Assembly: GCA_963210315.1 (NCBI GenBank)
Contig: OY723255.1
Location: forward strand, 682,001 to 746,000
Reading direction: 5' to 3'
Length of the DNA stretch: 64,000 nucleotides
Source of the DNA: Rhynchopus euleeides
Taxonomy: Eukaryota; Euglenozoa; Diplonemea; Diplonemida; Diplonemidae
The notes beneath the pieces were generated by a model, which ran no database searches, was not told where the DNA came from, and saw only the letters and a program-made list of their open reading frames with translations. Of this stretch, positions 33,356 through 43,739 are shown in pieces. Position 1 is the stretch's first letter. Each line of letters starts with the position of its first letter. The position numbers and the translations under genes were made by a program.

Positions 33356-33405
33356 GATCTCTGCGCGCTGTCTATAGTTTTGAAGGACGGGGTGAGGGGT
33401 GTGTG

Positions 33406-33555
33406 TACACGGTGGACTCCAGCGGCCCTAGCGGGAGTCTGGGAGCGGGAGTCTGAGCGGGTGTCAAAGACTCCCGCTAGCGGGAGTCTATACTCCCGCT
33501 AGGGGGAGTCTGACTCCCCCTAGCGGGAGTCTTTTCACCTATTTTCATCCATTTT
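33406..33555 (+). repeat. Left TIR copy (unit 2)
   Basis: It equals 29401-29550 but has an additional TATACTCCCGCTAGGGGGAG segment, like the copy at 37565. Confidence 0.8.
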
Positions 33556-33722
33556 TCCCATGATATAGTTACAGTCTACTGGCGTGGGGGGTAAAATCAT
33601 GGTGGAAGAGGGATGGGGAGGGGCTTGTTTTGCTTCTGTCAGTTTCCCCGGACTCTGGACTACCTACCTATCCTCCTGGTAGCGGCTACACCTGCGGAGG
33701 TGAGCGGTTAGAATTTGAGGTG

Positions 33723-34589
33723 TCAAAGTGCGGCCATCGCCTGTCGTAGTTGTGTTACACCTTGGGCAAGACAAGCCATCCTGCAGGCCTCATCTTCTTC
33801 GTCAGAACTGTCATCCCCCTCCTGCTGTGCGCGTTGGTCAAGCGTGCTCAAAGTCGCCTCGGATGACACGAATGGTGTGAAAGTCGCCCCCAGCGGGATT
33901 GGCATTTTGCACAAGCAGAGCGATAATTTGCGGTGTCCTTCGGGGAACCGGAACAGGAAGTAGGGCGCGCTGATGGGTTCAACGAAGTCCTGTGTGTTGC
34001 AGTGCACAAACCCCTTCTGCAGCTGTGTCAACTGTGTGCAAAGAACATACACAGCCAATCTATGAGCGTGTCGGGTGTGCAGACACGGACACAGGATGAC
34101 TTCTCTATACCCGAGGATCCCGTCCTGCGACAGGTGCGCAACCTTCCAAGGCATGCCCGATGCGCGCCGCTTCTCTTCTGCCATCGCAAGATCTCTCTCG
34201 TAAGTTGCGGAGCTGGCGATTGTAACGGCATCTTTCTTGCGATGTCCGTTCTCTGCTTCTTCAAATTCGTCGTTGTTCTGCAGAGGCACTGCATCTTCTG
34301 GAGCCCACCAATGATGGAGACTGTGTACGTAGGCATTGCGCGTTGATCCCTTTTCGGCATGCTCCATCAACCAGTGAAATATATGCCCTGAGATCCGAGC
34401 ACGCAAGAAGGGAATCCGGGCTGACTCATCCTTGCATCCCCAGAAGCGCCAGGGGATGTCTGCATACCGGAAATGCATGAGGTCTGCAAGGGAGACAAAG
34501 AGGTAGCGGAACAAGCCCTTGTAGGTGTGTCCTGTGACAGGCAAGCACGACCTTCCGGAACTGAGCACCTGTCCCATGCTGCGACACAT
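33723..34589 (-). pseudogene. Gene P copy 2, 5'-truncated
   Basis: The 288-codon frame is identical by eye to copies 1 and 3, and its 5' part is likewise cut by an E1 A repeat at 34628. Function unknown. Confidence 0.6.
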
Positions 34590-34627
34590 TCAGTGCAAGG
34601 TTTGTACAGGTCTTGTCGAATATTTTT

Positions 34628-34940
34628 GGTAAAACACACCCCGTGTGGTAGAGAAAATACGGCAAGAGTCTCGGTGGGTCGGAAGAGCAGATGGTTCCCG
34701 CAACAGCTCCCGGGGAGCGGCGGGTATTTCGCATAGGATGCCGGATGTGTGAACACGTTTGTGCGGTTTGCCCTGTGTTGTGTGAACATATGTGTATGTG
34801 TGTGTGTATGCTCCACCCAACCCGACACATTTTCTGTACTTCAGACAGGTAAGGTCACTCGACACGCGGGGGGGGGGGGGGTTTGTTGTGTGTTTTTTCT
34901 GCCAGCCGACATCACTAGCGCCAGCGAGAAAAAAAAAATA
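34628..34940 (+). repeat. E1-family A repeat inserted in unit 2
   Basis: Same insertion and same junction as at 30601, with a shorter poly-G tract. The insertion therefore predates the duplication of units 1 and 2. Confidence 0.8.
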
Positions 34941-35029
34941 AAAAAAAAATAAAAAAAAAATAAAAAAAAATAAAGCGATTTACTAATCGCCAACTCGCGA
35001 TCAGGCGTTTCCAGGCAGAAAACAGTGCG

Positions 35030-35241
35030 TGCTAGATCACGGTTTGTTACGACAGAGCGACCAGAGCAGACTTCGACGCAGGTGCTAGATCACCGCCTTT
35101 TACCACAGAGCGACCAGAGCAGACTTCGACGCAGGTGCTAGATCACCGAATTTTTTACGACAGAGCGATCAGAGCAGACTCGACGTAGGTGCTAGATCAC
35201 CGCCTTTTACCACAGAGCGACCAGAGCAGACTTCGACACAT
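35030..35241. repeat. 53-bp tandem repeat, four copies (unit 2)
   Basis: Duplicate of 31005-31215. Confidence 0.85.
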
Positions 35242-35434
35242 CTTTGGCACAGGGGAGCCTGCCCGCCCAAAAGACAAGAGGAAAGGTCACACACAAAAAA
35301 AAGTCACTCACGCAGGTTTCTCCTTCAGCTTGTCTGAGCTAACAAGGAAATGGAAAAGATGCAAGCGCCGGGTACTGGTGGACCTCGGGCTCCAAAAAGA
35401 ATTTTTCCGGATTCCTTTTCTTTTGCTTTTTTTT
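35237..35434. repeat. 198-bp dispersed repeat (copy 2)
   Basis: Duplicate of 31211-31408 within macrosatellite unit 2. Confidence 0.8.
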
Positions 35435-35747
35435 TTTTAACTTCGTTCCCGTCCCCCCACGTTGTGCGCTACGTCGTTGTAGCGTTGGCTCACTCGTGTG
35501 CTTCTTTCCGGGGTCGGGTCAGGGATAGTGCCCTGTGTGGTGCCGTTTTTTCCCGCAGAGCGGGTGGGTTGCCGTGCGTCGACACGGAGACACCTCCCCA
35601 TTAAAAGCCAAAGTTTTTGTGTTGAGACGTCTTCACCTGATATGGCAAAGGTCCTGTTCGTTGGTTTCCCCCTGGTCTGTCGCGCCCATCAGGGTGCGTG
35701 GACAGGGCCCGTACTTTGTTTTCATTCGTGTTCTGTGATTTGTGATG

Positions 35748-37505
35748 AAAGATCTCTTGGGTAGGATCAGCGGTGTTGAGAAAGGAGCTGTCCTGTGTTG
35801 CCTCTCGGATCTAGAGATCTCTCGGGCAGGATCAGCGGCGGTGATGAAGTTTGCTGGCCTTTGATGCCTCTCGGATGCAAAGATCTCTCGGACGGGCTCA
35901 GCGGTGGAGTTGAAGCCTGCTGCCCGTTTGATGCCTCTCGGATGCCAAGATCTCTCGGGCAGGATCAGCGGTGCGGTATCGTTGCAGGTAGCTGTCCTTT
36001 GTTGCCTCTTGGATCTAGAGATCTCTCGGGCAGGATCAGCGGCGTTGCAGGTAGCTGTCCTGTGTTGCCCCTCGGATCTAGAGATCTCTCGGGCAGGATC
36101 AGCGGCGGTGATGAAGTTCGCTGGCCCTTGATGCCTCTCGGATGCAAAGATCTCTCGGACGGGCTCAGCGGTGGAGTTGAAGCCTGCTTCCCTTTTGATG
36201 CCTCTCGGATGCAAAGATCTCTCGGGCAGGATCAGCGGTGTCGTTGAAGTTCGCTGGCCTTTGATGCCTCTCGGATCCAGAGAATCTCTCGGGCGGTCTC
36301 AGCGGTGTGGTTGAAGCCTGCTGTCCCTTGTTGCCTCTCGGATCCAAAGACCTCTTGGGCGGGATCAGCGGTGTCGTTTAAGTGTGCCGTCCCTTGTTGC
36401 CTCTCGGGTACAAAGACCTCTCGGGCGGGACCAGCGGTTGCCGTTGAAGCCTGCTGGCGTGTGATGCCTCTCGGATCCAGGGACCTCTCGGGCGGGATCA
36501 GCGGTGAAGCTGAAGCCTGCTGTCCCTTGTTGCCTCTCGGATCCAAAGACCTCTCGGGCGGGATCAGCGGTTGTCGTTTGAGCCTGCTGGCCTGTGATGC
36601 CTCTCGGATTCAAGGACCTCTCGGGCGGGCTCAGCGGTGTTGTTGAAGCCGGCTGTCCCTTGTTGCCTCTCGGATCCAAAGACCTCTCGGGCGGGATCAG
36701 CGGTGAAGCTGAAGCCTGCTGTCCCTTGTTGCCTCTCGGATCCAAAGACCTCTCGGGCGGGCTCAGCGGTGTTGTTGAAGCCGGCTGTCCCTTGTTGCCT
36801 CTCGGATCCAAAGACCTCTCGGGCGGGCTCAGCGGTGTTGTTGAAGCCTGCTGTCCCTTGTTGCCTCTCGGATCCAAAGACCTCTCGGGCGGGATCAGCG
36901 GTTGTCGTTTGAGCCTGCTGGCCTGTGATGCCTCTCGGATTCAAGGACCTCTCGGGCGGGCTCAGCGGTGTTGTTGAAGCCGGCTGTCCCTTGTTGCCTC
37001 TCGGATCCAAAGACCTCTCGGGCGGGATCAGCGGTTGTCGTTGAAGCCCGCTGGCCTGTGATGCCTCTCGGATCCAAGGACCTCTCGGGCGGGCTCAGCG
37101 GTGTAGTTGAAGCCGGCTGTCCCTTGTTGCCTCTCGGATCCAAAGACCTCTCGGGCGGGATCAGCGGTTGTCGTTGAAACCTGCTGGCCTGTGATGCCTC
37201 TCGGGTACAAAGACCTCTTGGGCGGGCTCAGCGGTGTAGTTGAAGCCTGCTGTCCCTTGTTGCCTCTCGGATCCAAAGACCTCTCGGGCGGGATCAGCGG
37301 TTGTCGTTGAAGCCTGCTGGCCTGTGATGCCCCTCGGGTACATAAGACCTCTCGGGCGGGCTCAGCGGGGTAGTTGAAGCTTGCTGACCCTTGTTGCCTC
37401 TCGGATTCAACGATCTCACGGGCGGGAGCAGCGTTGTCGTTGAAGCTAGTTGTCCTTCTGTTGCCTCTCGGATTCAAAGATCTCTTGGGCGGTATCAGCG
37501 GCGTC
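35748..37505. repeat. 66-bp minisatellite (unit 3 block)
   Basis: Same 66-bp unit. This block contains about two more copies than the unit 2 block, including a second copy of the variant beginning TTGTCGTTTGAGCCTGCTGG. Confidence 0.9.
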
Positions 37506-37564
37506 GAAACTTGCGATCTCTGCGCGCTGTCTATAGTTTTGAAGGACGGGGTGAGGGGTGTGTG

Positions 37565-37711
37565 TACACGGTGGACTCCAGCGGCCCTAGCGGGAGTCTG
37601 AGCGGGTGTCAAAGACTCCCGCTAGCGGGAGTCTATACTCCCGCTAGGGGGAGTCTGACTCCCCCTAGCGGGAGTCTTTTCACCTATTTTCATCCATTTT
37701 TCCCATGATAT
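37565..37711 (+). repeat. Left TIR with palindromic subterminal repeats (unit 3)
   Basis: See 37565-39881. It contains one perfect 20-bp palindrome plus variants with a single asymmetry (GCTAGGGGGAG), spaced about every 20-22 bp. Confidence 0.8.
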
Positions 37712-37867
37712 AGTTACAGTCTACTGGCGTGGGGGGTAAAATCATGGTGGAAGAGGGATGGGGAGGGGCTTGTTTTGCTTCTGTCAGTTTCCCCGGACTC
37801 TGGACTACCTACCTATCCTCCTGGTAGCGGCTACACCTGCGGAGGTGAGCGGTTAGAATTTGAGGTG

Positions 37868-39004
37868 TCAAAGTGCGGCCATCGCCTGTCGTAGTTGTGT
37901 TACACCTTGGGCAAGACAAGCCATCCTGCAGGCCTCATCTTCTTCGTCAGAACTGTCATCCCCCTCCTGCTGTGCGCGTTGGTCAAGCGTGCTCAAAGTC
38001 GCCTCGGATGACACGAATGGTGTGAAAGTCGCCCCCAGCGGGATTGGCATTTTGCACAAGCAGAGCGATAATTTGCGGTGTCCTTCGGGGAACCGGAACA
38101 GGAAGTAGGGCGCGCTGATGGGTTCAACGAAGTCCTGTGTGTTGCAGTGCACAAACCCCTTCTGCAGCTGTGTCAACTGTGTGCAAAGAACATACACAGC
38201 CAATCTATGAGCGTGTCGGGTGTGCAGACACGGACACAGGATGACTTCTCTATACCCGAGGATCCCGTCCTGCGACAGGTGCGCAACCTTCCAAGGCATG
38301 CCCGATGCGCGCCGCTTCTCTTCTGCCATCGCAAGATCTCTCTCGTAAGTTGCGGAGCTGGCGATTGTAACGGCATCTTTCTTGCGATGTCCGTTCTCTG
38401 CTTCTTCAAATTCGTCGTTGTTCTGCAGAGGCACTGCATCTTCTGGAGCCCACCAATGATGGAGACTGTGTACGTAGGCATTGCGCGTTGATCCCTTTTC
38501 GGCATGCTCCATCAACCAGTGAAATATATGCCCTGAGATCCGAGCACGCAAGAAGGGAATCCGGGCTGACTCATCCTTGCATCCCCAGAAGCGCCAGGGG
38601 ATGTCTGCATACCGGAAATGCATGAGGTCTGCAAGGGAGACAAAGAGGTAGCGGAACAAGCCCTTGTAGGTGTGTCCTGTGACAGGCAAGCACGACCTTC
38701 CGGAACTGAGCACCTGTCCCATGCTGCGACACATTCAGTGCAAGGTTTGTACAGGTCTTGTCGAATATTTTTTTGTTGTCTCATCCAGTACCCTGATCAG
38801 CCGCATGGCGAGCCCCTTGCAGTCATGGAGTGCTGGGGTGACGTAGCGGGCATTGGGAAGCACACCTGCCAAGAGGGAGGGGTAGCCAGCCTCTTTCATC
38901 TCAGAGAGAGTCAGGTGCGGGTATCGATGCACCTGTTGATACCAGCGTTCTTCTGGGATGTCGCACAGTGAGCATCGGTGCCCTCGCCCCCCGCATCGCC
39001 TCAT
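37868..39004 (-). pseudogene. Gene P: unknown two-part protein (89 codons, TGA, 288 codons)
   Basis: On the minus strand an 89-codon frame from the ATG at 39004 ends in TGA at 38737-38735. It is followed immediately and in the same frame by ATG and 288 more codons to 37868. The first part has 'RGHRCSLCDIPEERW' and 'YVTPALHDCKGLAMRLIRVL'. The second has 'RYADIPWRFWGCKDE' and ends in an acidic stretch ('DDSSDEEDEACR') before 'QLRQAMAAL'. I do not recognise the family. The conserved look and the position between TIRs suggest a transposon protein. The TGA may be a disabling mutation, a recoded stop as in the retroelements, or a boundary between two proteins. Confidence 0.5.
38735..38737 (-). other. 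In-frame TGA within gene P
   Basis: The stop separates the 89- and 288-codon segments; the context on the minus strand is CACTGAATG. The same TGA-ATG is kept in copies 1 and 2, so it predates the duplications. Confidence 0.7.
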
Positions 39005-39015
39005 TGTTGCCCACT

Positions 39016-39117
39016 GCTGATCTATACTCCCGCTAGCGGGAGTTGGACTCCCCCTAGTTGAGACTCCCGAAAAGGGTTAAACCCGGTAGTGGTACCCTAC
39101 CCCCGCTGGAGTCCACC
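39016..39117 (-). repeat. Internal third TIR copy
   Basis: CTCCCGCTAGCGGGAG, GTTGGACTCCCCCTAGTTGA and GACTCCCGAAAAGGGTTA, ending CTGGAGTCCACCGTG, closely match 39800-39879 in the same orientation. It separates gene P from the basic-tail gene. Confidence 0.75.
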
Positions 39118-39269
39118 GTGCAAGGCCGGATCAGCCCACGGGTGGGTTTGAGGAAGAAATCTGGGGGGGCAAATTTTGCTGCGACTTCCGGTTTCACCCG
39201 GCCGAACTCCAGCATCTATCCAGACCCACGGTGCCAAGCCGTTCGCCCGTGTCGCGATCATTCGCGGCT

Positions 39270-39650
39270 TCAGGCTGCCCCCGACGACACGTTTGTATCC
39301 TGCACCTTGCCATACTTCGCCTCCACCTTGTATATGACGGAGAGCGCCCTCCTTCCGCATCGTTGCGACTTCCCTGACAGCGAACTTATCCATGTCAGGG
39401 AAGACATGGCGATGATTGCGTTGGCCACCTGGGTGCTGTGCTGGTGGAGCTCCTTGCTCAACACCGTTGCTAGGAGCCTTCTAATGGATCCCAGTGTCAG
39501 CACACTGCCCCCTTTTTTAACAGGGAAGGCCGTGCAAAAATCATGCACAATGTTTGTCGCCTCCGCAGCCTCGGGACTCTCTGCGCTCTTCTTCTTCTTA
39601 ATCGACTTTGCCGCCGGCTTCGCTGCCGGCTTCGTTGTCGTCTTCCCCAT
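39270..39650 (-). CDS. Small basic protein with histone-like Lys/Ala/Pro tail
   Basis: It encodes 126 residues. The ATG at 39650 has A at -3 and G at +4. The N-terminal ~28 residues are a Lys/Ala/Pro/Thr tail with a tandem 'KPAAKPAAK' and 'IKKKK', typical of histone tails. A following segment ('VLTLGSIRRLLATVLSKE' then 'HQHSTQVANAII') is helical and weakly resembles the C-terminal helices of H2B, but I cannot assign a histone family. It lies between two same-oriented TIR copies, so it may belong to the TIR element or be captured host sequence. The long plus-strand frame over it (39058-39723) is a shadow. Confidence 0.4.
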   Translation of the reverse strand: MGKTTTKPAAKPAAKSIKKKKSAESPEAAEATNIVHDFCTAFPVKKGGSVLTLGSIRRLLATVLSKELHQHSTQVANAIIAMSSLTWISSLSGKSQRCGRRALSVIYKVEAKYGKVQDTNVSSGAA

Positions 39651-39743
39651 TTTTGTGAATCAGGTCTGCGAGCTGGGATGGGTGGAAACGTCCGTTTCGT
39701 TTGGTGTGGCTGTACTTCAGTGACGAGTGCCACATTGCATAGG

Positions 39744-39881
39744 TATCATGGGAAAAATGAGTGAAAATAGGTGAAAAGACTCCCGCTAGGGGGAGTCAGA
39801 CTCCCCCTAGCGGGAGTTGGACTCCCCCTAGTTGAGACTCCCGAAAAGGGTTACCCTACCCCCGCTGGAGTCCACCGTGTA
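39744..39881 (-). repeat. Right TIR of the palindrome-rich element
   Basis: Inverse of 37565-37711: shared inner end (TATCATGGGAAAAATGA), palindromic block, and outer tip CTGGAGTCCACCGTGTA. Confidence 0.8.
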
Positions 39882-42035
39882 GTGAAGGGGGGACACCACG
39901 GAAAGGCCCACTTCCGCACGATATATAGACCGGCCCTGGGGGGTGCCGATTTTTTTTTTGAACACACACACACCCAACCTTGGGCTTTTGCAAGAAAAGA
40001 CGGCGAAGGACGTCTGACTTGGTGTGAAGCCTCAACGAAAAAACTCTTGGTGACGAAATACACAAGTCTCCTGGCTGATGAAGGTGTGGTGGTGTGATGA
40101 GTGTAGAGCACGGAACGCCTCCTCAAAACCGATCCTGAAAAATTTCCTATAACATCTTGCAATGTCTTCGAAAACAAAAAAATCACACAAGAAATGAAGA
40201 AGAAGCACTGCAGCGGTGTCCTCTGAAGGCGCAGTGCAAGAGTGCTGGCGTAGCTCTGAGGCCGTTGCCAGGGAGGGCACCAAAGATTGCAGGCGTTGAG
40301 AGGCTCGCGCTGGGAGTTTTGACACGGTGAGGCATTCAGCAGGGGAGGATGGGAGGGGGGGGCCCAACTGGGTTCGTGCAGGATACTTCAGGGAGAAAAG
40401 GAACGGGGAGGGGGGTCGTGAAGTCGAAGAGTGACAGGTCCACTAGGTGTGCTAGGGGTGCCCTTCATTCACTCGATACGCAGGCGGTGGGGAGACTCCC
40501 GCTCAGAAAAGCAGAAAAGCGGAAGTTCTGACAAATTTAAAAAGGTGAAAAAAAACGAGCGGGCTGTTGCGCGTGTGCCCGTGTGCGTCTCACAATACTG
40601 GTTGCAAAAGTGGCGGCCAGTTTTTGACACACGCGGTGCGACACACAGGGGTGGAGTCACCCGTTGACGCTTTCGCTGCGACAAGCAAAGATTGCTTGGA
40701 GAGGAGGTGGGAAGTAATTTTTTTTTGCCGATCACTTCGTTGATCGCGCCCTCCCGTGTCAAAAGGCTGTGGCAGCCACACAAGGCATGAAGGGTGCGAT
40801 ATCCGGATCAAAGCTTCAGTCGTATGATTTCCTTCGCTACTTCACGATTTCGCTACGCTTCGTCGCTTGTAACTGGAATGAAGAACACCTTGCGAATGTG
40901 CGGTGTGTCGTTTTGCAGGCGCATGAGACTGGCGTGTCGGCAAGCACGGCAAACACACACGTTAATCTTTTTAGTTTAGTGTCGGTCCCACCCTCCCGAG
41001 CGAACTGCAATGCGGACCGCGCACACTGTTGGGATATAAAACGTTCCTCGAACACGATACATTCATAAGAACACAAAAAGACCATTGGGAGGGTGTCCTA
41101 AATTTAGGAAATTTTTGAAAAATTTGGAAAAATTTGGGGGATTTTTTGAAAAAATGGCGAAAAAAAGGGTGTGGGGAGTTGGGTCCAGTTTAGCAAAGTC
41201 CGTGTATTTGGACGCGGCCCCTCATATAAGGAAGCCGCGTCTCAGGTGCAGGATGTGGGGTGTTGTCGATTTTTCAGGGTTCGACATTCTCGGGCTGGAC
41301 GGAGAGAAACGGTGGGTGCAACTCTGATCAGAAAAAACTTCAACCGAAAAAACGGGGTGTAGCTCCCTGACTGACGAGCAGCGGGAGGTGGCGAAGAGAA
41401 GCTCCTCATGCGTGGCGGCCTCCCTCGTTCGCGGCGGGAGAGGCATCCGGGGGTACGAGAGCGGCACCCGCCTGAGTTCTTTATGGAACCCACAAACCTG
41501 GGTGGTAGCCGGCCTCACGGATGTGAGGTTGGAAATGCTCCGGGAGACAGCCGATGGCGCCTCAACGCCACAGGCTATCGTTGCCGGCTTGGTGCCCATA
41601 TGGTGCAAGATGAGCGGCGGAATCCGCGAACTTCGGGAACTATCAGGTAGTTTGAACGCTGAAGACTGCCCCGCCAGGCTGAATGGGAGTCACAACGCGA
41701 TGAGGAACAAGGATCAGCAGCGCCTTTTCCGGCAAACACAGGGCAGCTCTCCCTGAGCAGCTGGGAATGAAACGGGACGGAACTAACGAGCAGCAGCGAA
41801 AATGTTGCAGAGCACCAGTAACCACAACGAGTCCATGACACAAGTGGAACTGCAGACACGGGGCAGCCAAGAAACGGACGCAGTCGCAGGAGACCACCTC
41901 CACTGTCAGAACGAGCAGAACTGAGAGACACTCAATGGGATGGAGCGGAATCACTGTAACGGGGACACACTGATGGCACACAGTACAGACGGACAGAAGT
42001 CAGAGTGAAACGGTTGTACAAAGGGCTCGGCTTTT
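39882..42035. other. Non-coding region, no supported gene
   Basis: Frames are short. One at about 41346-41756 (plus) reads as ordinary protein-like sequence with 'LTDEQREVAKRSSS' but has no recognised family and no convincing start, so it is not called. The region includes a dispersed segment (AAAGCTTCAGTCGTATGATT, 40810) that is related to 50098 and 63835. Confidence 0.5.
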
Positions 42036-43496
42036 CAGAGTGTGGCAGTCCGCAGATACAGATTTTCGGGTCGGAAAAAAAAATTTTTTTTCGACCCAAA
42101 AAAATCGGATTTTTTCGGGGAGGGTCTCCGGTGGCCCCCCCTGGATTTCCTGATTTTTCCCGATTTTTCCTGATTTTCGGATTTTGCTCGAAATTTGCCC
42201 TTGTGTCAACCAGTGGCAAAATTTTCGGAAAATCGGGAAAAATCAGGAAAATCCGGAGAACCGGACACCCTCCTAGATTCTGGGGGGGTGAAACCAAGTA
42301 TGCCTGGGACTTTGGCCTTTTTGGGCCCAAAAAGGGGTCGGGATTCCACTTTTTCTCCAAGGGTTTTTAGGGGGGGAAATGGCGCGCAATCCCCCTCGCG
42401 GGCAAGAAAATCCCCCCATCCCCACCACACAACCAGTGTGAGTGTGGTGTGTGGGTATTGGACGCCCTGTGTGATGAGAGATAGTGGCAACACAACAGCA
42501 ACATGCCAGGCAAGGGGTGCCAAAAATGGGTTTTCGGGGCGTTATTGTAACGACCCCTTCCTATGCCCAGTGGCACAAGCTCAAGGATTTGGTTGCTCGA
42601 CATACGGGGGGTCTGGGGGGCGGAGCCCCCCAGCCGCCGGAGGCCACGGTAGTGAACGCCTGGCTCTTGACTGGGGAACAACGCCGGGTTTTGGCTGGAA
42701 CAACCGAAAAAGGGGCGGGTGTCCGGAGGATTCATCCTCATCCCCCACTAGAATACCACCTGCCCCCGAAAAACTTCACCCAGAAAACCTGTGGGGAAAA
42801 AATCCCACCTAAAAAACCCAAGGAGAAAAAAAAATCCCTCCCTATAAAAACCCAAAGAGAAAAAAAGTGCAATCCTGAATCGGGACTTGGACTCCACATT
42901 TAGCTTCATACTTGGGTGAAACGGCGGAAAAATTTTTGGGGTGTTTTTGGGTGAAAAACCGGGCAACCTGGGCCCTTTGGGACCACATAGGCCAGGAAAG
43001 GCCAAAATTTTCGATTTTTTTCGGAAATTTTTCGGTTTTTCAGAGTGTGGCAGTCCGCAGATACAGATTTTCGGGTCGGAAAAAAAAATTTTTTTCGACC
43101 CAAAAAAATCGGATTTTTTCGGGGAGGGTCTCCGGTGGCCCCCCCTGGATTTCCTGATTTTTCCCGATTTTTCCTGATTTTCGGATTTTGCTCGAAATTT
43201 GCCCTTGTGTCAACCAGTGGCAAAATTTTCGGAAAATCGGGAAAAATCAGGAAAATCCGGAGAACCGGACACCCTCCTAGATTCTGGGGGGGTGAAACGG
43301 CGGAAAAATTTTTGGGGTGTTTTTGGGTGAAAAACCGGGCAACCTGGGCCCTTTGGGACCACATAGGCCAGGAAAGGCCAAAATTTTCGATTTTTTTCGG
43401 AAATTTTTCGGTTTTTCAGAGTGTGGCAGTCCGCAGATACAGATTTTCGGGTCGGAAAAAAAAATTTTTTTTCGACCCAAAAAAATCGGATTTTTT
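42036..43496. repeat. ~375-bp tandem repeat array, left part
   Basis: A partial copy (42036-42289) is followed by unrelated sequence, then a full copy (42917-43290) and the left part of another (43291-43496). That last copy is cut by the retrotransposon and resumes at 48619. Each unit holds an imperfect ~27-bp inverted pair (CTGATTTTTCCCGATTTT and its inverse, ~75-nt loop) and AATTTTT/AAAAATT palindromic runs. Confidence 0.85.
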
Positions 43497-43728
43497 GCAC
43501 ATAACACACTTGTGTGGTACGGGAAATGCTACAGAGACGCGACGGACTCGGGACTGCTTACTGGCCTCTGACTCATGATCACTTCTGTTTCGTGCTCCAC
43601 CTGCTCCACCTCACCTCTGCACTTCAGGCAAAACACATCACTGGGTTTTTCCAGACAATCATCAGGAGGATTTGACGGACGACAAGGTAAGGCCACGCTA
43701 AACCTGGTTGTCAAATCTGAAGAAAAAA
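43497..43728 (+). repeat. A1 repeat
   Basis: It starts GCACATAACACACTTGTGTGG right after six Ts of the target and ends TGTCAAATCTGAAGAAAAAA. It is duplicated at 48271-48502. It carries the inverted repeat CACAC-N2-GTGTG at its outer end and a splice-donor-like CAAGGTAAGG near its inner end. Confidence 0.92.
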
Positions 43729-43739
43729 TTGGGCACAAC

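Larger units (their letters stand above)
31722..35747. repeat. Macrosatellite unit 2 (~4.03 kb)
   Basis: Near-identical to unit 1. It is longer by ~87 bp, from one extra 66-bp satellite copy and an extra palindrome near 33490. The poly-G and A-run lengths also differ slightly. The junction GATTTGTGATGAAAGATCTC at its start and end marks the duplication breakpoint. Confidence 0.9.
35748..38767. repeat. Macrosatellite unit 3 (truncated relative to the others)
   Basis: It shares the satellite, left TIR and gene P with units 1-2 but departs from them at the T-run GAATATTTTTTTG (38764-38773). There it continues into the undisturbed 5' part of gene P instead of the E1 repeat. It has extra 66-bp satellite copies. 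It therefore represents the pre-insertion arrangement. Confidence 0.85.
37565..39881. mobile_element. TIR element carrying gene P and a basic tail protein
   Basis: The left end TACACGGTGGACTCCAGCGG (37565) is matched by its inverse ending CGCTGGAGTCCACCGTGTA (39881). Both ends then carry subterminal GACTCCCGCTAGCGGGAGTC-type palindromes and a shared inner segment (CACCTATTTTCA, TTTTTCCCATGATA) at 37680-37711 and 39744-39775. TIRs are therefore ~140-150 bp in a ~2.3-kb element, with TA flanking both tips as a possible 2-bp duplication. A third TIR-like copy (39016-39117) lies inside. No DDE transposase is recognised, so its class is unknown. Confidence 0.6.

Noticed and set aside
26600..37505. 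Many open frames of 60-220 codons with 22-residue repeats on both strands
   Set aside because: They follow from a stop-free 66-bp satellite unit. Frames are open on both strands and there is no family similarity.
41346..41756. Possible short plus-strand gene
   Set aside because: Protein-like composition, but no ATG near the start, no recognised family, and isolated in repeat-rich DNA.
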